Shown here: piece by piece, positions 34,724 to 44,854 of the stretch
Numbering within the stretch: position 1 is the stretch's first letter
Layout: the number at the start of each line of letters is the position of its first letter
NCBI GenBank assembly: GCA_017468395.1
Contig: JAFUIR010000022.1
Location: 31,059 to 95,058, forward strand
DNA length: 64,000 bases
Origin: Lachnospiraceae bacterium
Lineage (GTDB): Bacteria > Bacillota > Clostridia > Lachnospirales > Lachnospiraceae
Reading direction: 5' to 3'
Made by a program: the position numbers and the translations under genes
Notes under the pieces: generated by a model
Told to the model about the DNA's origin: nothing
Seen by the model: the letters and a program-made list of their open reading frames with translations, nothing else
Database searches by the model: none

Positions 34724-34766
34724 GTAGTGCGAGGAAAATCGGGGGGATTCGACAATGGAGGAGTAT

Positions 34767-37103
34767 ATGGAAAGTACGAAACAGTTGGTAAGACAGATGC
34801 CGGCGGTGGCTCTTCGTGGGCTTACCATTTTCCCGGATATGATTATCCATTTTGATTTAAGTCGGAAAAAATCCATACGCGCCGTAGAGCAGGCGATGGT
34901 AAGCGACCAATATCTATTTGTGGTAACGCAAAAAAGTGCAGAAGAAGAAAATCCGGGAGCGGACAGTGTATATAAAATAGGCACAGTTACTGTGGTAAAA
35001 CAGGTAAGCAAACTGCCAAACGGTATTGTGCGGGTTTTGGTGGCAGGCGAATCCAGAGGACGCCTTGTTGACTTCGATGAGGATGTTACGGATTATCTGC
35101 AGGCGCAGGTTGAAGCCGTAGCCCAATGCGATGAGGAACTGGAAGAAACTGTGGAAGAAGCCATGGTGCGGGAAATCAAAGAATTATTTCAAGATTATAC
35201 GCAGATGAACCCGAAACTGGGAAAAGCCTTGGTGGGCAGATTGCAAAACATATCCGGTCTGGAAAGTCTCATAGACCAGATTACCATGAGTATGCCCCTT
35301 AGTTATGATACAAAGCAAAAAATTCTGGAAGCAGAGACTTTACAGGAACGGTATGACTTTTTAGCCCATATTTTGTATAATGAAGTGGAAATTGCCAAAG
35401 TAAAAGGCGAATTGACTGCTAAAGTCAAAAGTCGGGTGGACAAGCACCAGAAGGAATATCTGCTTCGGGAACAGATGGCTTTTATCAGGGAGGAACTGGG
35501 AGAAAACGATTCTTTTTCCGATGCAGACCAGTTTGCGGAAGCAGTGGAAAAATTAAAGGCGGGAAAAGAAGTAAAAGAAAAAATCCGCAAGGAGATTTCA
35601 CGATTCAAAAGTCTTTCTTCCAGCAGTTCCGAAAGTGCGGTGGAAAGGGCATACATCGAGACTTTGCTGGATTTGCCCTGGGATAAAGTGTCCAAGGACA
35701 ATACTGATATTATCCGGGCGGAGAAGATTCTGGAAGACCAGCATTATGGTCTGAAACAGGTCAAAGAGCGCATTTTGGAATTTTTGGCAGTGCGGGCACT
35801 TACCAAGGCCGGGGACAGCCCAATTATATGTCTGGTGGGACCGCCGGGAACCGGTAAAACATCCATTGCCAGAAGTGTGGCAGAGGCTTTAAATAAAAAG
35901 TATGTACGCATCAGTTTGGGCGGCGTGCGGGACGAAGCGGAAATCCGCGGACACCGCAAAACTTATGTGGGAGCTATGCCGGGACGCATTGTAAACGGGC
36001 TTCGTCAGGCGGGGGTAAAGAATCCTTTGATGCTTTTGGATGAAATCGACAAGGTGAGCAGTGATTATAAAGGAGATACTTCTGCAGCGCTTTTGGAAGT
36101 GCTGGACAGTGAACAAAACTGTAAATTCAGGGATCATTATGTGGAAGTTCCCATTGATTTGTCGGAGGTGCTTTTTATCGCCACCGCAAACTCTGTTTCC
36201 ACTATCCCAAAGCCATTACTTGACAGAATGGAACTTATTGAAGTGACCAGTTATACTGCCAATGAGAAGTACCATATTGCCAAGGAGCATTTGATGCCCA
36301 AGCAGTTCATTAAAAACGGTATGACGGACGGCAGACTGAGCATCAGCGACCAAGCCTTGAAACAGGTTATAAGCGGCTACACAAGAGAGGCGGGCGTGCG
36401 TGAACTGGAGCGTAAAATCGGCGAAATCTGCCGTAAAGCCGCAAGAGAAATATTGACTAAAAAAGTCAATAATGTAAAAGTAACATCCCAGAATCTGGAA
36501 AAGTACTTAGGTAAGGTGAAGTATTCACCGGACAAGAGAAATATGACAGATGAAGTAGGTATCGTGCGGGGACTGGCTTGGACCAGCGTGGGCGGTGACA
36601 CTTTACAGATAGAAGTCAATATGATGCCGGGTAAAGGAGAACTGGAACTGACCGGTCAAATGGGCGATGTTATGAAAGAATCTGCTCTGACGGGAATCAG
36701 TTTTGTGCGCTCCATCAGTAAGGCCTATAAAATCCCGGCAGATACTTTTAAAAAGAATGATTTCCATATTCACATTCCCGAGGGAGCAGTGCCCAAGGAC
36801 GGACCTTCCGCAGGGATTACTATGGCAACAGCGATGGTGTCTGCCATTACGGGGATTCCCGTTCATGCGGATGTTGCCATGACCGGGGAAATTACCCTTC
36901 GTGGAAGAGTGCTTCCCATCGGCGGTTTAAAAGAAAAAATTCTGGCGGCAAAGACTGCAGGAATTAGAAAAGTGCTTGTGCCCATGGAAAACCGCAAGGA
37001 TGTGGAGGAAATATCCCGTGAAATCAAATCGGGACTGGAAATTGTGTTTACAGAGAGCATGACAGAAGTATTAGAGCATGCTCTGGTACGGAAAGAGGAG
37101 TAG
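34767..37103 (+). CDS. lon: Lon ATP-dependent protease
   Basis: A 778-residue LonA protease: N-terminal substrate-binding domain (about 1-200), coiled-coil (about 200-310), AAA+ module with Walker A GPPGTGKT near 352-359, then the protease domain with the Ser-Lys dyad S681 (KDGPSAG) and K724 (GGLKEK). It removes misfolded and regulatory proteins. GGAGGAG (34757-34763) supports ATG 34767; ATG 34755, four codons upstream, is also possible with a G-rich site. It starts a tight run with engB 5 bases downstream. Confidence 0.96.
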   Translation: MESTKQLVRQMPAVALRGLTIFPDMIIHFDLSRKKSIRAVEQAMVSDQYLFVVTQKSAEEENPGADSVYKIGTVTVVKQVSKLPNGIVRVLVAGESRGRLVDFDEDVTDYLQAQVEAVAQCDEELEETVEEAMVREIKELFQDYTQMNPKLGKALVGRLQNISGLESLIDQITMSMPLSYDTKQKILEAETLQERYDFLAHILYNEVEIAKVKGELTAKVKSRVDKHQKEYLLREQMAFIREELGENDSFSDADQFAEAVEKLKAGKEVKEKIRKEISRFKSLSSSSSESAVERAYIETLLDLPWDKVSKDNTDIIRAEKILEDQHYGLKQVKERILEFLAVRALTKAGDSPIICLVGPPGTGKTSIARSVAEALNKKYVRISLGGVRDEAEIRGHRKTYVGAMPGRIVNGLRQAGVKNPLMLLDEIDKVSSDYKGDTSAALLEVLDSEQNCKFRDHYVEVPIDLSEVLFIATANSVSTIPKPLLDRMELIEVTSYTANEKYHIAKEHLMPKQFIKNGMTDGRLSISDQALKQVISGYTREAGVRELERKIGEICRKAAREILTKKVNNVKVTSQNLEKYLGKVKYSPDKRNMTDEVGIVRGLAWTSVGGDTLQIEVNMMPGKGELELTGQMGDVMKESALTGISFVRSISKAYKIPADTFKKNDFHIHIPEGAVPKDGPSAGITMATAMVSAITGIPVHADVAMTGEITLRGRVLPIGGLKEKILAAKTAGIRKVLVPMENRKDVEEISREIKSGLEIVFTESMTEVLEHALVRKEE

Positions 37104-37108
37104 GAACC

Positions 37109-37714
37109 ATGATTATAAAGAATGTTAATTTGGAGACGGTGTGCGGTATTACCAGTAAACTTCCGGTAAATATTCATCCGGAGGTGGCTTTTGCCGGAAA
37201 AAGTAACGTGGGAAAATCGTCATTGATTAATGCTCTGATGAACCGGAAATCTTTGGCCAGAACCAGTGCACAGCCTGGAAAAACCCAGACTATCAATTAT
37301 TATAATATCAATGATGCCATTTATTTTGTGGATTTGCCCGGTTACGGATATGCCAAAGCCAATGAGGAAGTAAAGGCAAAATGGGGAAAGATGATTGAGG
37401 ATTATCTGCACAAATCCAAGCAGCTTAAGGCGGTTTTTTTGCTGATTGATATCCGTCATGAGCCTTCCGGCAATGATAAAATTATGTACGATTGGATTTT
37501 GCGGCAAGGGTACCAGCCTATTATTATTGCAACGAAACTGGATAAAATTAACCGGAGCCAGATTCAAAAACAGGTAAAACTGATAAAGACCTCCCTGAAT
37601 GTGGAAAAAGATACTGTTATCATTCCGTTTTCTTCTACCACAAAACAGGGACGCGATGAGATTTATGATATCTTGGATCAGATTATTGACGCGGAAAAAA
37701 GCGAAGAGGATTAA
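37109..37714 (+). CDS. engB: ribosome biogenesis GTPase EngB/YsxC
   Basis: A 201-residue GTPase needed for maturation of the large ribosomal subunit. G1 is [10 protein letters not shown] (residues 31-40), G3 DLPGYG, and G4 TKLDK. Length is normal. The gene starts 5 bases after lon, with its ribosome site inside the lon end (GAGGAG). The lon-engB pair is a common arrangement in Firmicutes. Confidence 0.96.
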   Translation: MIIKNVNLETVCGITSKLPVNIHPEVAFAGKSNVGKSSLINALMNRKSLARTSAQPGKTQTINYYNINDAIYFVDLPGYGYAKANEEVKAKWGKMIEDYLHKSKQLKAVFLLIDIRHEPSGNDKIMYDWILRQGYQPIIIATKLDKINRSQIQKQVKLIKTSLNVEKDTVIIPFSSTTKQGRDEIYDILDQIIDAEKSEED

Positions 37715-37732
37715 AAGACAAGAGGGAAAAAT

Positions 37733-38944
37733 ATGAATAGCACAAAAGTTAAATATGTAAAGGCCCTATTGAATATTTTAGTGACAGTAGTAGGAGTGTT
37801 GCTGGCAGTTTGGTTACTTCCCAAATTTATGGTTTACTTTATGCCCTTTATTATTGGTTGGCTTATTGCCTGTATTGCAGGTCCGATGGTAAGATTTTTG
37901 GAAGAAAAACTGAAACTGAAAAGAAAGGCCGGCAGTGTTTTTGTAATCATAGTGGTAATCGGACTGGTAATTTTGGGAATATATTTAGTTGGTTCCAAAC
38001 TTATCCGGGAATTGTTGGCATTTATTGAGGACTTGCCGGTAATGTGGGCAGGACTAAAAGGAGATTTGAAAGAAATCCAAAGCAATATGTCCGGCGTCAT
38101 GCAGATGCTTCCCCAGAATGTCCAGGACACTGTAAATTCTGCAGGCTCAAAAATAAACGAGATTGCCATGAATTTGGTAGAGCAGTTTAGTATGCCTACT
38201 ATTGAAGCATTGGGAGATTTTGCAAAGCAGGTGCCGGCGGTAATTATTGGAATCATTATGTGTCTTTTATCCGCATATTTCTTTGTTGCGGAGAGAGGCA
38301 GTTGGTTTGAACCTGTTAAGAAAGTACTTCCCCCCAGTTTTCTGGCACGTTGGAATTTGGTAAAAAACAGCGTGAAAAGAGCGGTGGGCGGTTATTTTAA
38401 AGCCCAGTTGAAAATTGAAATCTGGATTTATCTGCTTTTGGTAATCGGTCTTTTGATTTTGCAGGTGGATTATGTTCTTTTGATAGCCCTTGGAATTGCC
38501 CTTTTGGACTTCTTCCCCTTTTTCGGAACGGGAACCGTCATGGTACCTTGGGCCATTATTAAATTTTTGAGTGCAGATTATAAAATGACCATCGGTCTTT
38601 TGATTGTGTGGGGAGTGGGTCAGTTGGTCCGTCAGGTGATTCAGCCCAAAATCATGGGTGATTCTATGGGAATGGCACCCCTTCCGACTTTGGTTTTGCT
38701 ATATATCGGCTATAGAGTGGCAGGGGTTATCGGTATGATTTTGGCGGTGCCTATCGGAATTATCGTGGAAACTATGTATAAAGAAGGGGTTTTTGAGACT
38801 ACCCAAAAGAGTTTCCAGATTTTGTCAGCAGGAATTAACCGCTTCCGCAGATTGCGCGAGGAAGATATGGAAGAGGTAAAAATGTATAAAAAAGAGCGGG
38901 ATGAACTTTATGCAGATCTGCAGGAGTCGGATAATAAAAAGTAG
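37733..38944 (+). CDS. AI-2E family transporter (TqsA/YtvI-like)
   Basis: A 403-residue membrane protein of the AI-2E / PerM family with about eight helices. A typical late segment is DFFPFFGTGTVMVPWAI near 260-276, and GQLVRQVIQPKIMGDSMGMAPLPTL, the family hallmark, follows. Members export autoinducer-2 or act as Na+/H+ antiporters; the exact role is open. A cytoplasmic charged tail (residues 370-403) ends the protein. It lies 18 bases after engB in the lon operon. Confidence 0.9.
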   Translation: MNSTKVKYVKALLNILVTVVGVLLAVWLLPKFMVYFMPFIIGWLIACIAGPMVRFLEEKLKLKRKAGSVFVIIVVIGLVILGIYLVGSKLIRELLAFIEDLPVMWAGLKGDLKEIQSNMSGVMQMLPQNVQDTVNSAGSKINEIAMNLVEQFSMPTIEALGDFAKQVPAVIIGIIMCLLSAYFFVAERGSWFEPVKKVLPPSFLARWNLVKNSVKRAVGGYFKAQLKIEIWIYLLLVIGLLILQVDYVLLIALGIALLDFFPFFGTGTVMVPWAIIKFLSADYKMTIGLLIVWGVGQLVRQVIQPKIMGDSMGMAPLPTLVLLYIGYRVAGVIGMILAVPIGIIVETMYKEGVFETTQKSFQILSAGINRFRRLREEDMEEVKMYKKERDELYADLQESDNKK

Positions 38945-38953
38945 GAAAGAAAT

Positions 38954-39694
38954 ATGAGAAATTTTAAATTTATCCTGCAATATGAGGGCACCAGATATCA
39001 GGGCTGGCAGCGGCAGGAGACAACAGACAATACCATACAGGGAAAATTGGAAAAACTTTTATCCCTGATGTGCGGCGAAAAAGTAGAAATACAAGGCAGC
39101 GGCAGAACAGACGCAGGGGTGCATGCACTGGCGCAGGTTGCCAATGCCCATATGAACACGGATATGACAGCAGAAGAAATTCTGGAGTATATGAACCGGT
39201 ATTTGCCGGAGGACATAGGTGTGCTTTCGGTACAGGAAGTGCCGGAGCGGTTTCACAGCCGCCTGAATGCTAAAGGAAAAACGTACCGTTACCGGATTAT
39301 AAACAGTAAAATTCCTCATGTGTTTTTGCGTAAAGAGGCTCATGTGGTAACGGAGGATTTGGACGTGGAGGCCATGGAGAAGGCGGCAAAGTATCTTTTG
39401 GGAACCCATGACTTTAAATCCTTTACCTCCGCCAAAAAAGGGAAAAAGTCCACAGTACGCACCATTACCGATATTTGCATGGACAAAGAGGGCGATGTTA
39501 TTACTATTATTTATGCGGGAGACGGCTTTTTATATCACATGGTCCGTATTCTGACAGGAACACTGTTGGAAGTAGGACTGGGAAAAAGAAAGCCTGAGGA
39601 TATGGAAGAGATTCTGGCAGCGAAAGACAGAGAGAAAGCAGGTATGTTAGTGCCGGCCCAAGGGCTGACTTTAGTAGAAGTAAGGTATCAGTAA
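38954..39694 (+). CDS. truA: tRNA pseudouridine synthase A
   Basis: A 246-residue enzyme that makes pseudouridine at positions 38-40 of the tRNA anticodon stem. The catalytic aspartate is in GRTDAGVHAL (about residues 51-60). KTYRYRI and GDGFLYHMVRILTGTLLEVG are standard TruA blocks. Ribosome site AGGAAAG just upstream; only 9 bases from the preceding stop, so it belongs to the lon-engB operon. Confidence 0.97.
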   Translation: MRNFKFILQYEGTRYQGWQRQETTDNTIQGKLEKLLSLMCGEKVEIQGSGRTDAGVHALAQVANAHMNTDMTAEEILEYMNRYLPEDIGVLSVQEVPERFHSRLNAKGKTYRYRIINSKIPHVFLRKEAHVVTEDLDVEAMEKAAKYLLGTHDFKSFTSAKKGKKSTVRTITDICMDKEGDVITIIYAGDGFLYHMVRILTGTLLEVGLGKRKPEDMEEILAAKDREKAGMLVPAQGLTLVEVRYQ

Positions 39695-39712
39695 AGGAAA
39701 AGAACCCCAAAA

Positions 39713-40207
39713 ATGCAAAAACCTAAGTTTGAAAGTGTTTTTATTAAAATACTTTTTGTCATTTACATCTTAATATTGTTAAAGGCCGTGGTTTTCAAGA
39801 TGCCTTATGACCATATGAAAACGCTGATAGATTCTTGGAATTTGCAGGTCATCCAAAGCGGGATAGAACACGCCAATTTTACACCCTTTAGAACCATGGA
39901 TATGTATATCCGCTATTGGAACCGGGGGCTGCACAGTTTCGAGAATCTTATTGGGAATGTGGTGATTTTTGTGCCTTTGGGCTTTTTGTTGCCTGCTACA
40001 TGGAAAATGCCCGGAAATGTTTTCTTTTGCATGCTCTATGGTGCGATGGCGGTGCTGGGTATTGAGACGTTCCAACTTCTCAGCGGATTTGGGGCTTTTG
40101 ACGTGGATGATATTATTTTAAATTGTGTGGGAATATTTGCGGGATATGTTATATATATTGTGATATCGGGCATGAACAGAAAGTATGCGGATTCCGGGCG
40201 ACCTTGA
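39713..40207 (+). CDS. VanZ-family membrane protein
   Basis: A 164-residue membrane protein with about four helices and the VanZ pattern (FENLIGNVVIFVPLGFLLP, then IETFQLLSGFGAFDVDDIILNCVGIFAGY). VanZ gives low teicoplanin resistance in enterococci, but most family members have no known link to resistance. It lies 18 bases after truA, the likely end of this operon; I saw no clear terminator. Confidence 0.9.
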   Translation: MQKPKFESVFIKILFVIYILILLKAVVFKMPYDHMKTLIDSWNLQVIQSGIEHANFTPFRTMDMYIRYWNRGLHSFENLIGNVVIFVPLGFLLPATWKMPGNVFFCMLYGAMAVLGIETFQLLSGFGAFDVDDIILNCVGIFAGYVIYIVISGMNRKYADSGRP

Positions 40208-40263
40208 TTTTTAACTAAAAGGAAGGTTGCAACGAAGTCGTGTACTTTTTTTGTAAAAAGATA

Positions 40264-40310
40264 TTGACAATATATGGAATGAGTATTATTGTATTAAGTG
40301 AGTAATACAA
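40264..40310 (+). promoter_or_regulatory. promoter with palindromic operator for the ABC exporter operon
   Basis: TTGACA (40264-40269), 17-base spacer, TATTGT (40287-40292). The 22-base palindrome TTGTATTA (40289-40296) / TAATACAA (40303-40310) overlaps the -10 and start site. Such a site fits a small repressor of the GntR/YtrA type that often controls ABC exporters, but no such gene is adjacent. Confidence 0.6.
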
Positions 40311-40386
40311 CAGTACAGCGACACAACAAATGTGAAGGACTGTGCAAAAAGAATAAACGGGTTTAGGGAAAGAAGAGGGAAATCAA

Positions 40387-41115
40387 ATGTTAGAAATCAT
40401 GAATTTGACCAAAAAATATGGAAAGACATTGGCAGTTGACAATGTGAGTTTTTTAGTTCCGGATGGTGAAATCGGAATTTTGCTTGGACCAAACGGTGCA
40501 GGAAAATCCAGTATTATCAAAAGTATTGCAGGTTTGGTACGCTATGACGGACAGGTGAAAATTCAGGGACTTCCCGGAAAGACCATAGCGGCTAAGAAGG
40601 TGTTTGCTTATGTACCTGAGATTCCTGCCATGTACGATGCTCTGACTGTAAGGGAACACATTGATTTTATTTTGCAGGCTTACCAGGTGGCTGCAACGAA
40701 TGAAGAAATTGAGCGGTTGTTGGAGCGTTTTGAACTCCTTGACAAGCAGGATAAACTGGGCAATGAACTGTCCAAAGGTATGATGCAGAAAGTCAGCATT
40801 TGTTGCGCCCTTGTTGTAAAACCGCAGGTGATTTTGCTGGATGAGCCTATGGTTGGTCTGGACCCGGCGGCTATCAAAGAACTGAAGGCTGTTGTTTTGG
40901 AACTGAAATCCCAAGGCGTAACCGTGCTGATTAGTACCCATATGTTGGAGATGGTAAAGGAACTTTGGGATGTAACTTTCGTAATGGAGAAAGGTCACAT
41001 TATCGGTACTTACTCCAAGGATATGGTTGGCGCCGAAAATCTGGAGGACTTGTTCTTCCAAGTGACGTCCAGACCGGAAGATATTTCGCAAGACGGTCCG
41101 AGTGATACTCAATAG
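40387..41115 (+). CDS. ABC exporter ATP-binding protein
   Basis: A 242-residue ATPase of the ABC-2/NatA type. Walker A is GPNGAGKS (34-41), the signature LSKGMMQKV, Walker B VILLDEPMVGLD, and the switch His follows in ISTHML. It energises the membrane protein encoded 14 bases downstream. The substrate is unknown. The leader carries a palindromic operator. Confidence 0.93.
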   Translation: MLEIMNLTKKYGKTLAVDNVSFLVPDGEIGILLGPNGAGKSSIIKSIAGLVRYDGQVKIQGLPGKTIAAKKVFAYVPEIPAMYDALTVREHIDFILQAYQVAATNEEIERLLERFELLDKQDKLGNELSKGMMQKVSICCALVVKPQVILLDEPMVGLDPAAIKELKAVVLELKSQGVTVLISTHMLEMVKELWDVTFVMEKGHIIGTYSKDMVGAENLEDLFFQVTSRPEDISQDGPSDTQ

Positions 41116-41129
41116 GGAGGGATAAAACA

Positions 41130-42701
41130 GTGGCAACAATTTGGAATTTATATAAGCGTACGGTGCGCAACGGAATAAAACGGGCGATAAAGAAGCCGAT
41201 TACTTATTTTTATTTAGCATTAATATTGTTTTACGCGTTTTGCATTCCGTTTTCCATGAAGGTTTTGTTGGAAGAATTCCGGTTAAATACTCCTGCTGAT
41301 ATGGCGACGGTTTTTACCCTGGTGGTGTTTTGGCTTCTTCCGGCAAATTTAATTTCCTATGCGAAACGTAAAGGATTATTGTACAAAAATGCAGATGTGC
41401 ATTTCTTATTTTCTGCACCAATCAGTCCCAAAATGGTATTAATATATGCCCATTTAAGAAATATTGTGGTGGGAATAGTGGTATGCTTTATTTTTCTTGC
41501 ATCCGGAATTTTTCTGTTTCACATTACGGCATGGCAGGTGCTGGCCTACATTGCAGTGGTTTTGATAATTGATAATCTAATGGAAGGTTCCCTTATGGTT
41601 ATGCTGTATGGTGCAGAATGGCTGGGGGAAAAGGGAAGAAAAATTGTAATAGGAGTCAGTTATTTGCTTTTGGCTGCCTTTGTTGTATTGGCATTTATTG
41701 CCTATTTGCAGGACGGTCTCAGTTTGGAAAGTGTAGTGAAATATTTGCACAGTGACGGTGTACAGTGTGTACCTATTGTGGGGTGGTACATCGGAGCAAT
41801 TCATTTGATTTTTATGGGACCTACAACGGTTAATATTGTAGTTACCGTGCTGTTTGTTATCTTTTCACTTTTGGTATTTGTAATTGCCTGGAAGATGCCT
41901 TGCAGCGGCGACTACTATGAAGATGCAATGAAATTTGCAGAAGACTATGAAGAACTGCGTTTGAAGAAACTGGAAGGTCAGACGGCCCGATTAGGTAAAA
42001 AAGAAAAATATGGAAAAGCCCAGGTCGTTTATAAAGGCGGCGGGGCAAAGGCAATCTTTTATAAACAATTGTTGGAATACAAGAAAAGTAAGTTTTTCTT
42101 TTTTGACACAACCACTCTTATTATGGTGGGGCTCAGTATCTTTTTGGGTTATACCTTTGGCACCGACCCGGATACAGAAAGTTTAAGAGAATTTGTTATC
42201 CCGGCGGTAATGGCATATATTGTATTTTGTATGAGTTCTGTGCAGGGAAAATGGGGAAAAGAATTGAAAAGTCCCTACACCTTTTTACTGCCGGATACCC
42301 CTTTTAGAAAATTGTGGTACGCAACTCTTTGGGAACATGTCAAATCCTTTATTTGCGGAATTGCCATCGCAGTGCCCTGTGGTATTATACTGAAAGTGCC
42401 GGTGCTTCAAATCGCGCTAAGTGTGGTTGCATATGTGTGTCTGATGGCATGTAAATTGTATAACACAGTTATGACCGAGGCACTGGTAGGAAGGACGTTA
42501 GGAAATATGGGTAAGCAATTGTTTCAGATGATGCTGCAGAGCCTCGTTATTGGTGTCGGTGTCATGGGAGCGGTCGTGGGAATGATGATTGGAGCAATAG
42601 AGACTGCATATATTGGAATGATTGTAATATTGGTGCTGGTAACATTTGGTCTAATGACAGCTGCGGCAGGCTGCTTCCAGCGTATGGAAAGCGCAGAGTA
42701 A
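41130..42701 (+). CDS. ABC exporter membrane subunit
   Basis: A 523-residue protein with about 10-12 helices in two halves and a cytoplasmic middle (residues 265-315) rich in charge. It fits the 'putative ABC exporter' family that pairs with NatA-like ATPases. The start is GTG 41130, preceded by AGGGAGG (41114-41120). It is predicted to form the channel with the upstream ATPase. Cargo not evident. Confidence 0.85.
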   Translation: MATIWNLYKRTVRNGIKRAIKKPITYFYLALILFYAFCIPFSMKVLLEEFRLNTPADMATVFTLVVFWLLPANLISYAKRKGLLYKNADVHFLFSAPISPKMVLIYAHLRNIVVGIVVCFIFLASGIFLFHITAWQVLAYIAVVLIIDNLMEGSLMVMLYGAEWLGEKGRKIVIGVSYLLLAAFVVLAFIAYLQDGLSLESVVKYLHSDGVQCVPIVGWYIGAIHLIFMGPTTVNIVVTVLFVIFSLLVFVIAWKMPCSGDYYEDAMKFAEDYEELRLKKLEGQTARLGKKEKYGKAQVVYKGGGAKAIFYKQLLEYKKSKFFFFDTTTLIMVGLSIFLGYTFGTDPDTESLREFVIPAVMAYIVFCMSSVQGKWGKELKSPYTFLLPDTPFRKLWYATLWEHVKSFICGIAIAVPCGIILKVPVLQIALSVVAYVCLMACKLYNTVMTEALVGRTLGNMGKQLFQMMLQSLVIGVGVMGAVVGMMIGAIETAYIGMIVILVLVTFGLMTAAAGCFQRMESAE

Positions 42702-42740
42702 GAAACTTCGCCTCAAAATGAAATTTAAAGTAACTTAGCA

Positions 42741-42770
42741 TTGACTAGTCGGTAGTTTTCCATGTAAAAT
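42741..42770 (+). promoter_or_regulatory. promoter of the GH105 gene
   Basis: TTGACT (42741-42746), 18-base spacer, TAAAAT (42765-42770) preceded by TG. About 60 bases upstream of ATG 42833. Confidence 0.55.
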
Positions 42771-42832
42771 GGTAATAGTTGTAAGCATTAGCATGACAGA
42801 CGATAAAATTAGTGACATGGAGGGTATTTTGC

Positions 42833-43975
42833 ATGAGAATGCCAATTATCGAGCAGTACATTGACGAGTTGATTGAGAAGAGTACTTTGGACATTCCTGT
42901 ATGGAATATTGAAAAAGCAAAGAGTGGCAGCAAGAAGTCCGGTTGGAACTATATTGACGGATGTATGATTTTAGCATTGCTGGAAACATACAATACTACC
43001 GGCGAAAAGAAATACTTGGATTTTGCAGACGCTTTTATTAATCACAGAGTAGCTGAGGATGGTACTATTTCCGGATATTCTGTTGAGGAATATAATATTG
43101 ATAATGTAAATGCAGGAAAAACACTTTTTCAGTTGTATGATATTACCGGAAAAGAAAAGTATAGAAAAGCTATTGATTTGATTTACAGTCAGGTACAGAA
43201 ACAGCCTAGAACAGCAGAAGGAAACTTCTGGCACAAAAAGATTTATCCCAATCAGGTATGGCTTGACGGTCTTTACATGGGTCAGCCTTTCTATATGGAA
43301 TATGAGACAAAATTCAATAACAAAAAGAATTATGCAGATATCTTCAGTCAGTTTGCAAATGTTGTAAAATATATGCGTGACGAAGAAACTGGACTTTATT
43401 ATCATGGCTATGATGCTTCTAAAGAGGTTTTCTGGTGTGACAAGGAGACAGGACTTTCCAAGAACTACTGGCTCAGAGCAATGGGTTGGTATTCTATGGC
43501 TCTTTTGGATACCCTTTCAAAGACAGAGCCCACAGGCTATGAGAAAGAGTATGAAGAGTTGAAAGGTGTATTTAAAGATTTCATTGATGCAATGCTGAAA
43601 TATCAGGATGAAAGCGGTATGTGGTATCAGCTTCCCGCATTGGCAGGCAAAGAACCCAACTACTTGGAAACAAGCGGAAGTTCCATTTTTGCATTTGCAA
43701 TTTTAAGAGGTGTAAGACTTGGATTTTTGCCGGAGTCTTATCGTCAGTATGGTGAAAAGGCATTTAAGGGCGTTTGTGATAAATACTTAAAGACAGAAGA
43801 TGGTGGTTTACACCTCGGCGGTATTTGTCTGGTAGCAGGTCTGGGCCCCGCAGATAATCTCAGACGTGACGGCAGTTTTGAATATTATATGTCAGAGCCC
43901 ATCGTAAATGATGATGCGAAGGGTGTAGGACCTTTCCTGCTGGCATATACAGAACTTAGAAGACTGGAAGATTAA
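42833..43975 (+). CDS. GH105/GH88 family unsaturated uronyl hydrolase
   Basis: A 380-residue (alpha/alpha)6-barrel enzyme of the YteR-like GH105 family. These hydrate the double bond of unsaturated galacturonyl or glucuronyl residues left by polysaccharide lyases, which releases the next sugar. The catalytic aspartate is in the VWLDGLYMGQPF motif; WLRAMGWY and YLETSGSSIFAFAI are further family blocks. GGAGGG (42819-42824) sets ATG 42833. No signal peptide, so it acts on imported oligomers. It is alone, not linked to a lyase in the window. Confidence 0.9.
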   Translation: MRMPIIEQYIDELIEKSTLDIPVWNIEKAKSGSKKSGWNYIDGCMILALLETYNTTGEKKYLDFADAFINHRVAEDGTISGYSVEEYNIDNVNAGKTLFQLYDITGKEKYRKAIDLIYSQVQKQPRTAEGNFWHKKIYPNQVWLDGLYMGQPFYMEYETKFNNKKNYADIFSQFANVVKYMRDEETGLYYHGYDASKEVFWCDKETGLSKNYWLRAMGWYSMALLDTLSKTEPTGYEKEYEELKGVFKDFIDAMLKYQDESGMWYQLPALAGKEPNYLETSGSSIFAFAILRGVRLGFLPESYRQYGEKAFKGVCDKYLKTEDGGLHLGGICLVAGLGPADNLRRDGSFEYYMSEPIVNDDAKGVGPFLLAYTELRRLED

Positions 43976-43991
43976 TTTAAGAAATAAAAGA

Positions 43992-44020
43992 GAGCATCGC
44001 TGTGCGGTGCTCTTTGTTTT
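43992..44020 (+). terminator. terminator of the GH105 gene
   Basis: GAGCATCGC (43992-44000) pairs with GCGGTGCTC (44004-44012) with one G-U pair and a 3-base loop, followed by TTTGTTTT. Confidence 0.85.
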
Positions 44021-44034
44021 TCATGGAGTAGCCC

Positions 44035-44281
44035 TAAAATGATGGAAATAATTATGCCGGTTCATGATTGCAAAAAGTTTCTTTGCAGACACGCTTTTGC
44101 TCCGTGAAAAACGTAACGGTACATAAGATGCCACTCCGATACTTCTTCGGCAAACGACTATGCAAGCATAGGTTAGCCTTCGCAGTATCGTCCTGCCATC
44201 TAAGGACCGACGTTTTTCAAGGGTCTGCTCCAGAAATCTTTTTACAATCATTTTCCCGGCATAATAATTTTCATCATTTTA
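44035..44281. repeat. 247-bp foldback (near-palindromic) element
   Basis: The ends TAAAATGATGGAAATAAT and the reverse complement of ATTATTTTCATCATTTTA-like right end pair, then the arms keep pairing inwards: GATTGCAAAAAG (44066-44077) with CTTTTTACAATC (44238-44249), GCAGAC (44085-44090) with GTCTGC (44223-44228), TGAAAAACG (44105-44113) with CGTTTTTCA (44211-44219), CGGTACATAAGATG with CATCTAAGGACCG (44197-44209), CGATAC (44138-44143) with GTATCG (44185-44190). The tip is CTATGC-AA-GCATAG (44158-44171). The whole interval is one long imperfect hairpin. It fills the gap between GH105 and mntP and holds no plausible gene. It could be a palindromic MITE or a structured RNA. Confidence 0.75.
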
Positions 44282-44287
44282 TTGTAT

Positions 44288-44854
44288 TCACCCTAAAATC
44301 CCCAAATGCTCCAGCAGAATCTTAAGTCCTATTAAAATCAAAATAACGCCGCCAGCCAGTTCTGCTTTGGATTTGTATTTGGTGCCGAATACGCTGCCTA
44401 CTTTAACGCCTACTGCAGAAAGGGCAAAAGTGATGATGCCGATAAAACTTACAGCAGGGACAATGGGAAGGTTTGGAATGAAAGCAAAACTGACACCCAC
44501 TGCCAATGCATCAATGCTGGTGGCTACGGCAAGTACAAGCATATCTTTAAATTTAAGGGAGGCATCGGCCTCTTCTTCCTCTTTTGACAAGGATTCTCTA
44601 ATCATATTTGCACCGATAATTCCCAAAAGTACAAAGGCAATCCAGTGATCCAAAAAGGTAATTTTTTCCTGAAAACGATACCCAACCAAAAATCCTAAGG
44701 CGGGCATCAGTGCCTGAAAACCGCCAAACCAAAGACCTACGATGGTGCATTGTTTCATTTTTATTTTTTGCAATGCCAATCCCTTACAGATGGCAACGGC
44801 AAAAGCGTCCATGGAAAGTCCTACAGCGATTAAAAATAAACTTGCAAGTGTCAT
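44288..44854 (-). CDS. mntP: manganese efflux pump MntP
   Basis: A 188-residue membrane protein with six helices, exporting Mn2+. The family signature [13 protein letters not shown] is in the first helix (residues about 14-26), and the matching second-half motif [15 protein letters not shown] shows the internal duplication with the two essential aspartates. Its ATG overlaps the preceding gene's stop (ATGA, 44851-44854), so it is the last gene of the MBOAT operon. No Mn riboswitch is directly upstream, as there is no space. Confidence 0.93.
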   Translation of the reverse strand: MTLASLFLIAVGLSMDAFAVAICKGLALQKIKMKQCTIVGLWFGGFQALMPALGFLVGYRFQEKITFLDHWIAFVLLGIIGANMIRESLSKEEEEADASLKFKDMLVLAVATSIDALAVGVSFAFIPNLPIVPAVSFIGIITFALSAVGVKVGSVFGTKYKSKAELAGGVILILIGLKILLEHLGILG

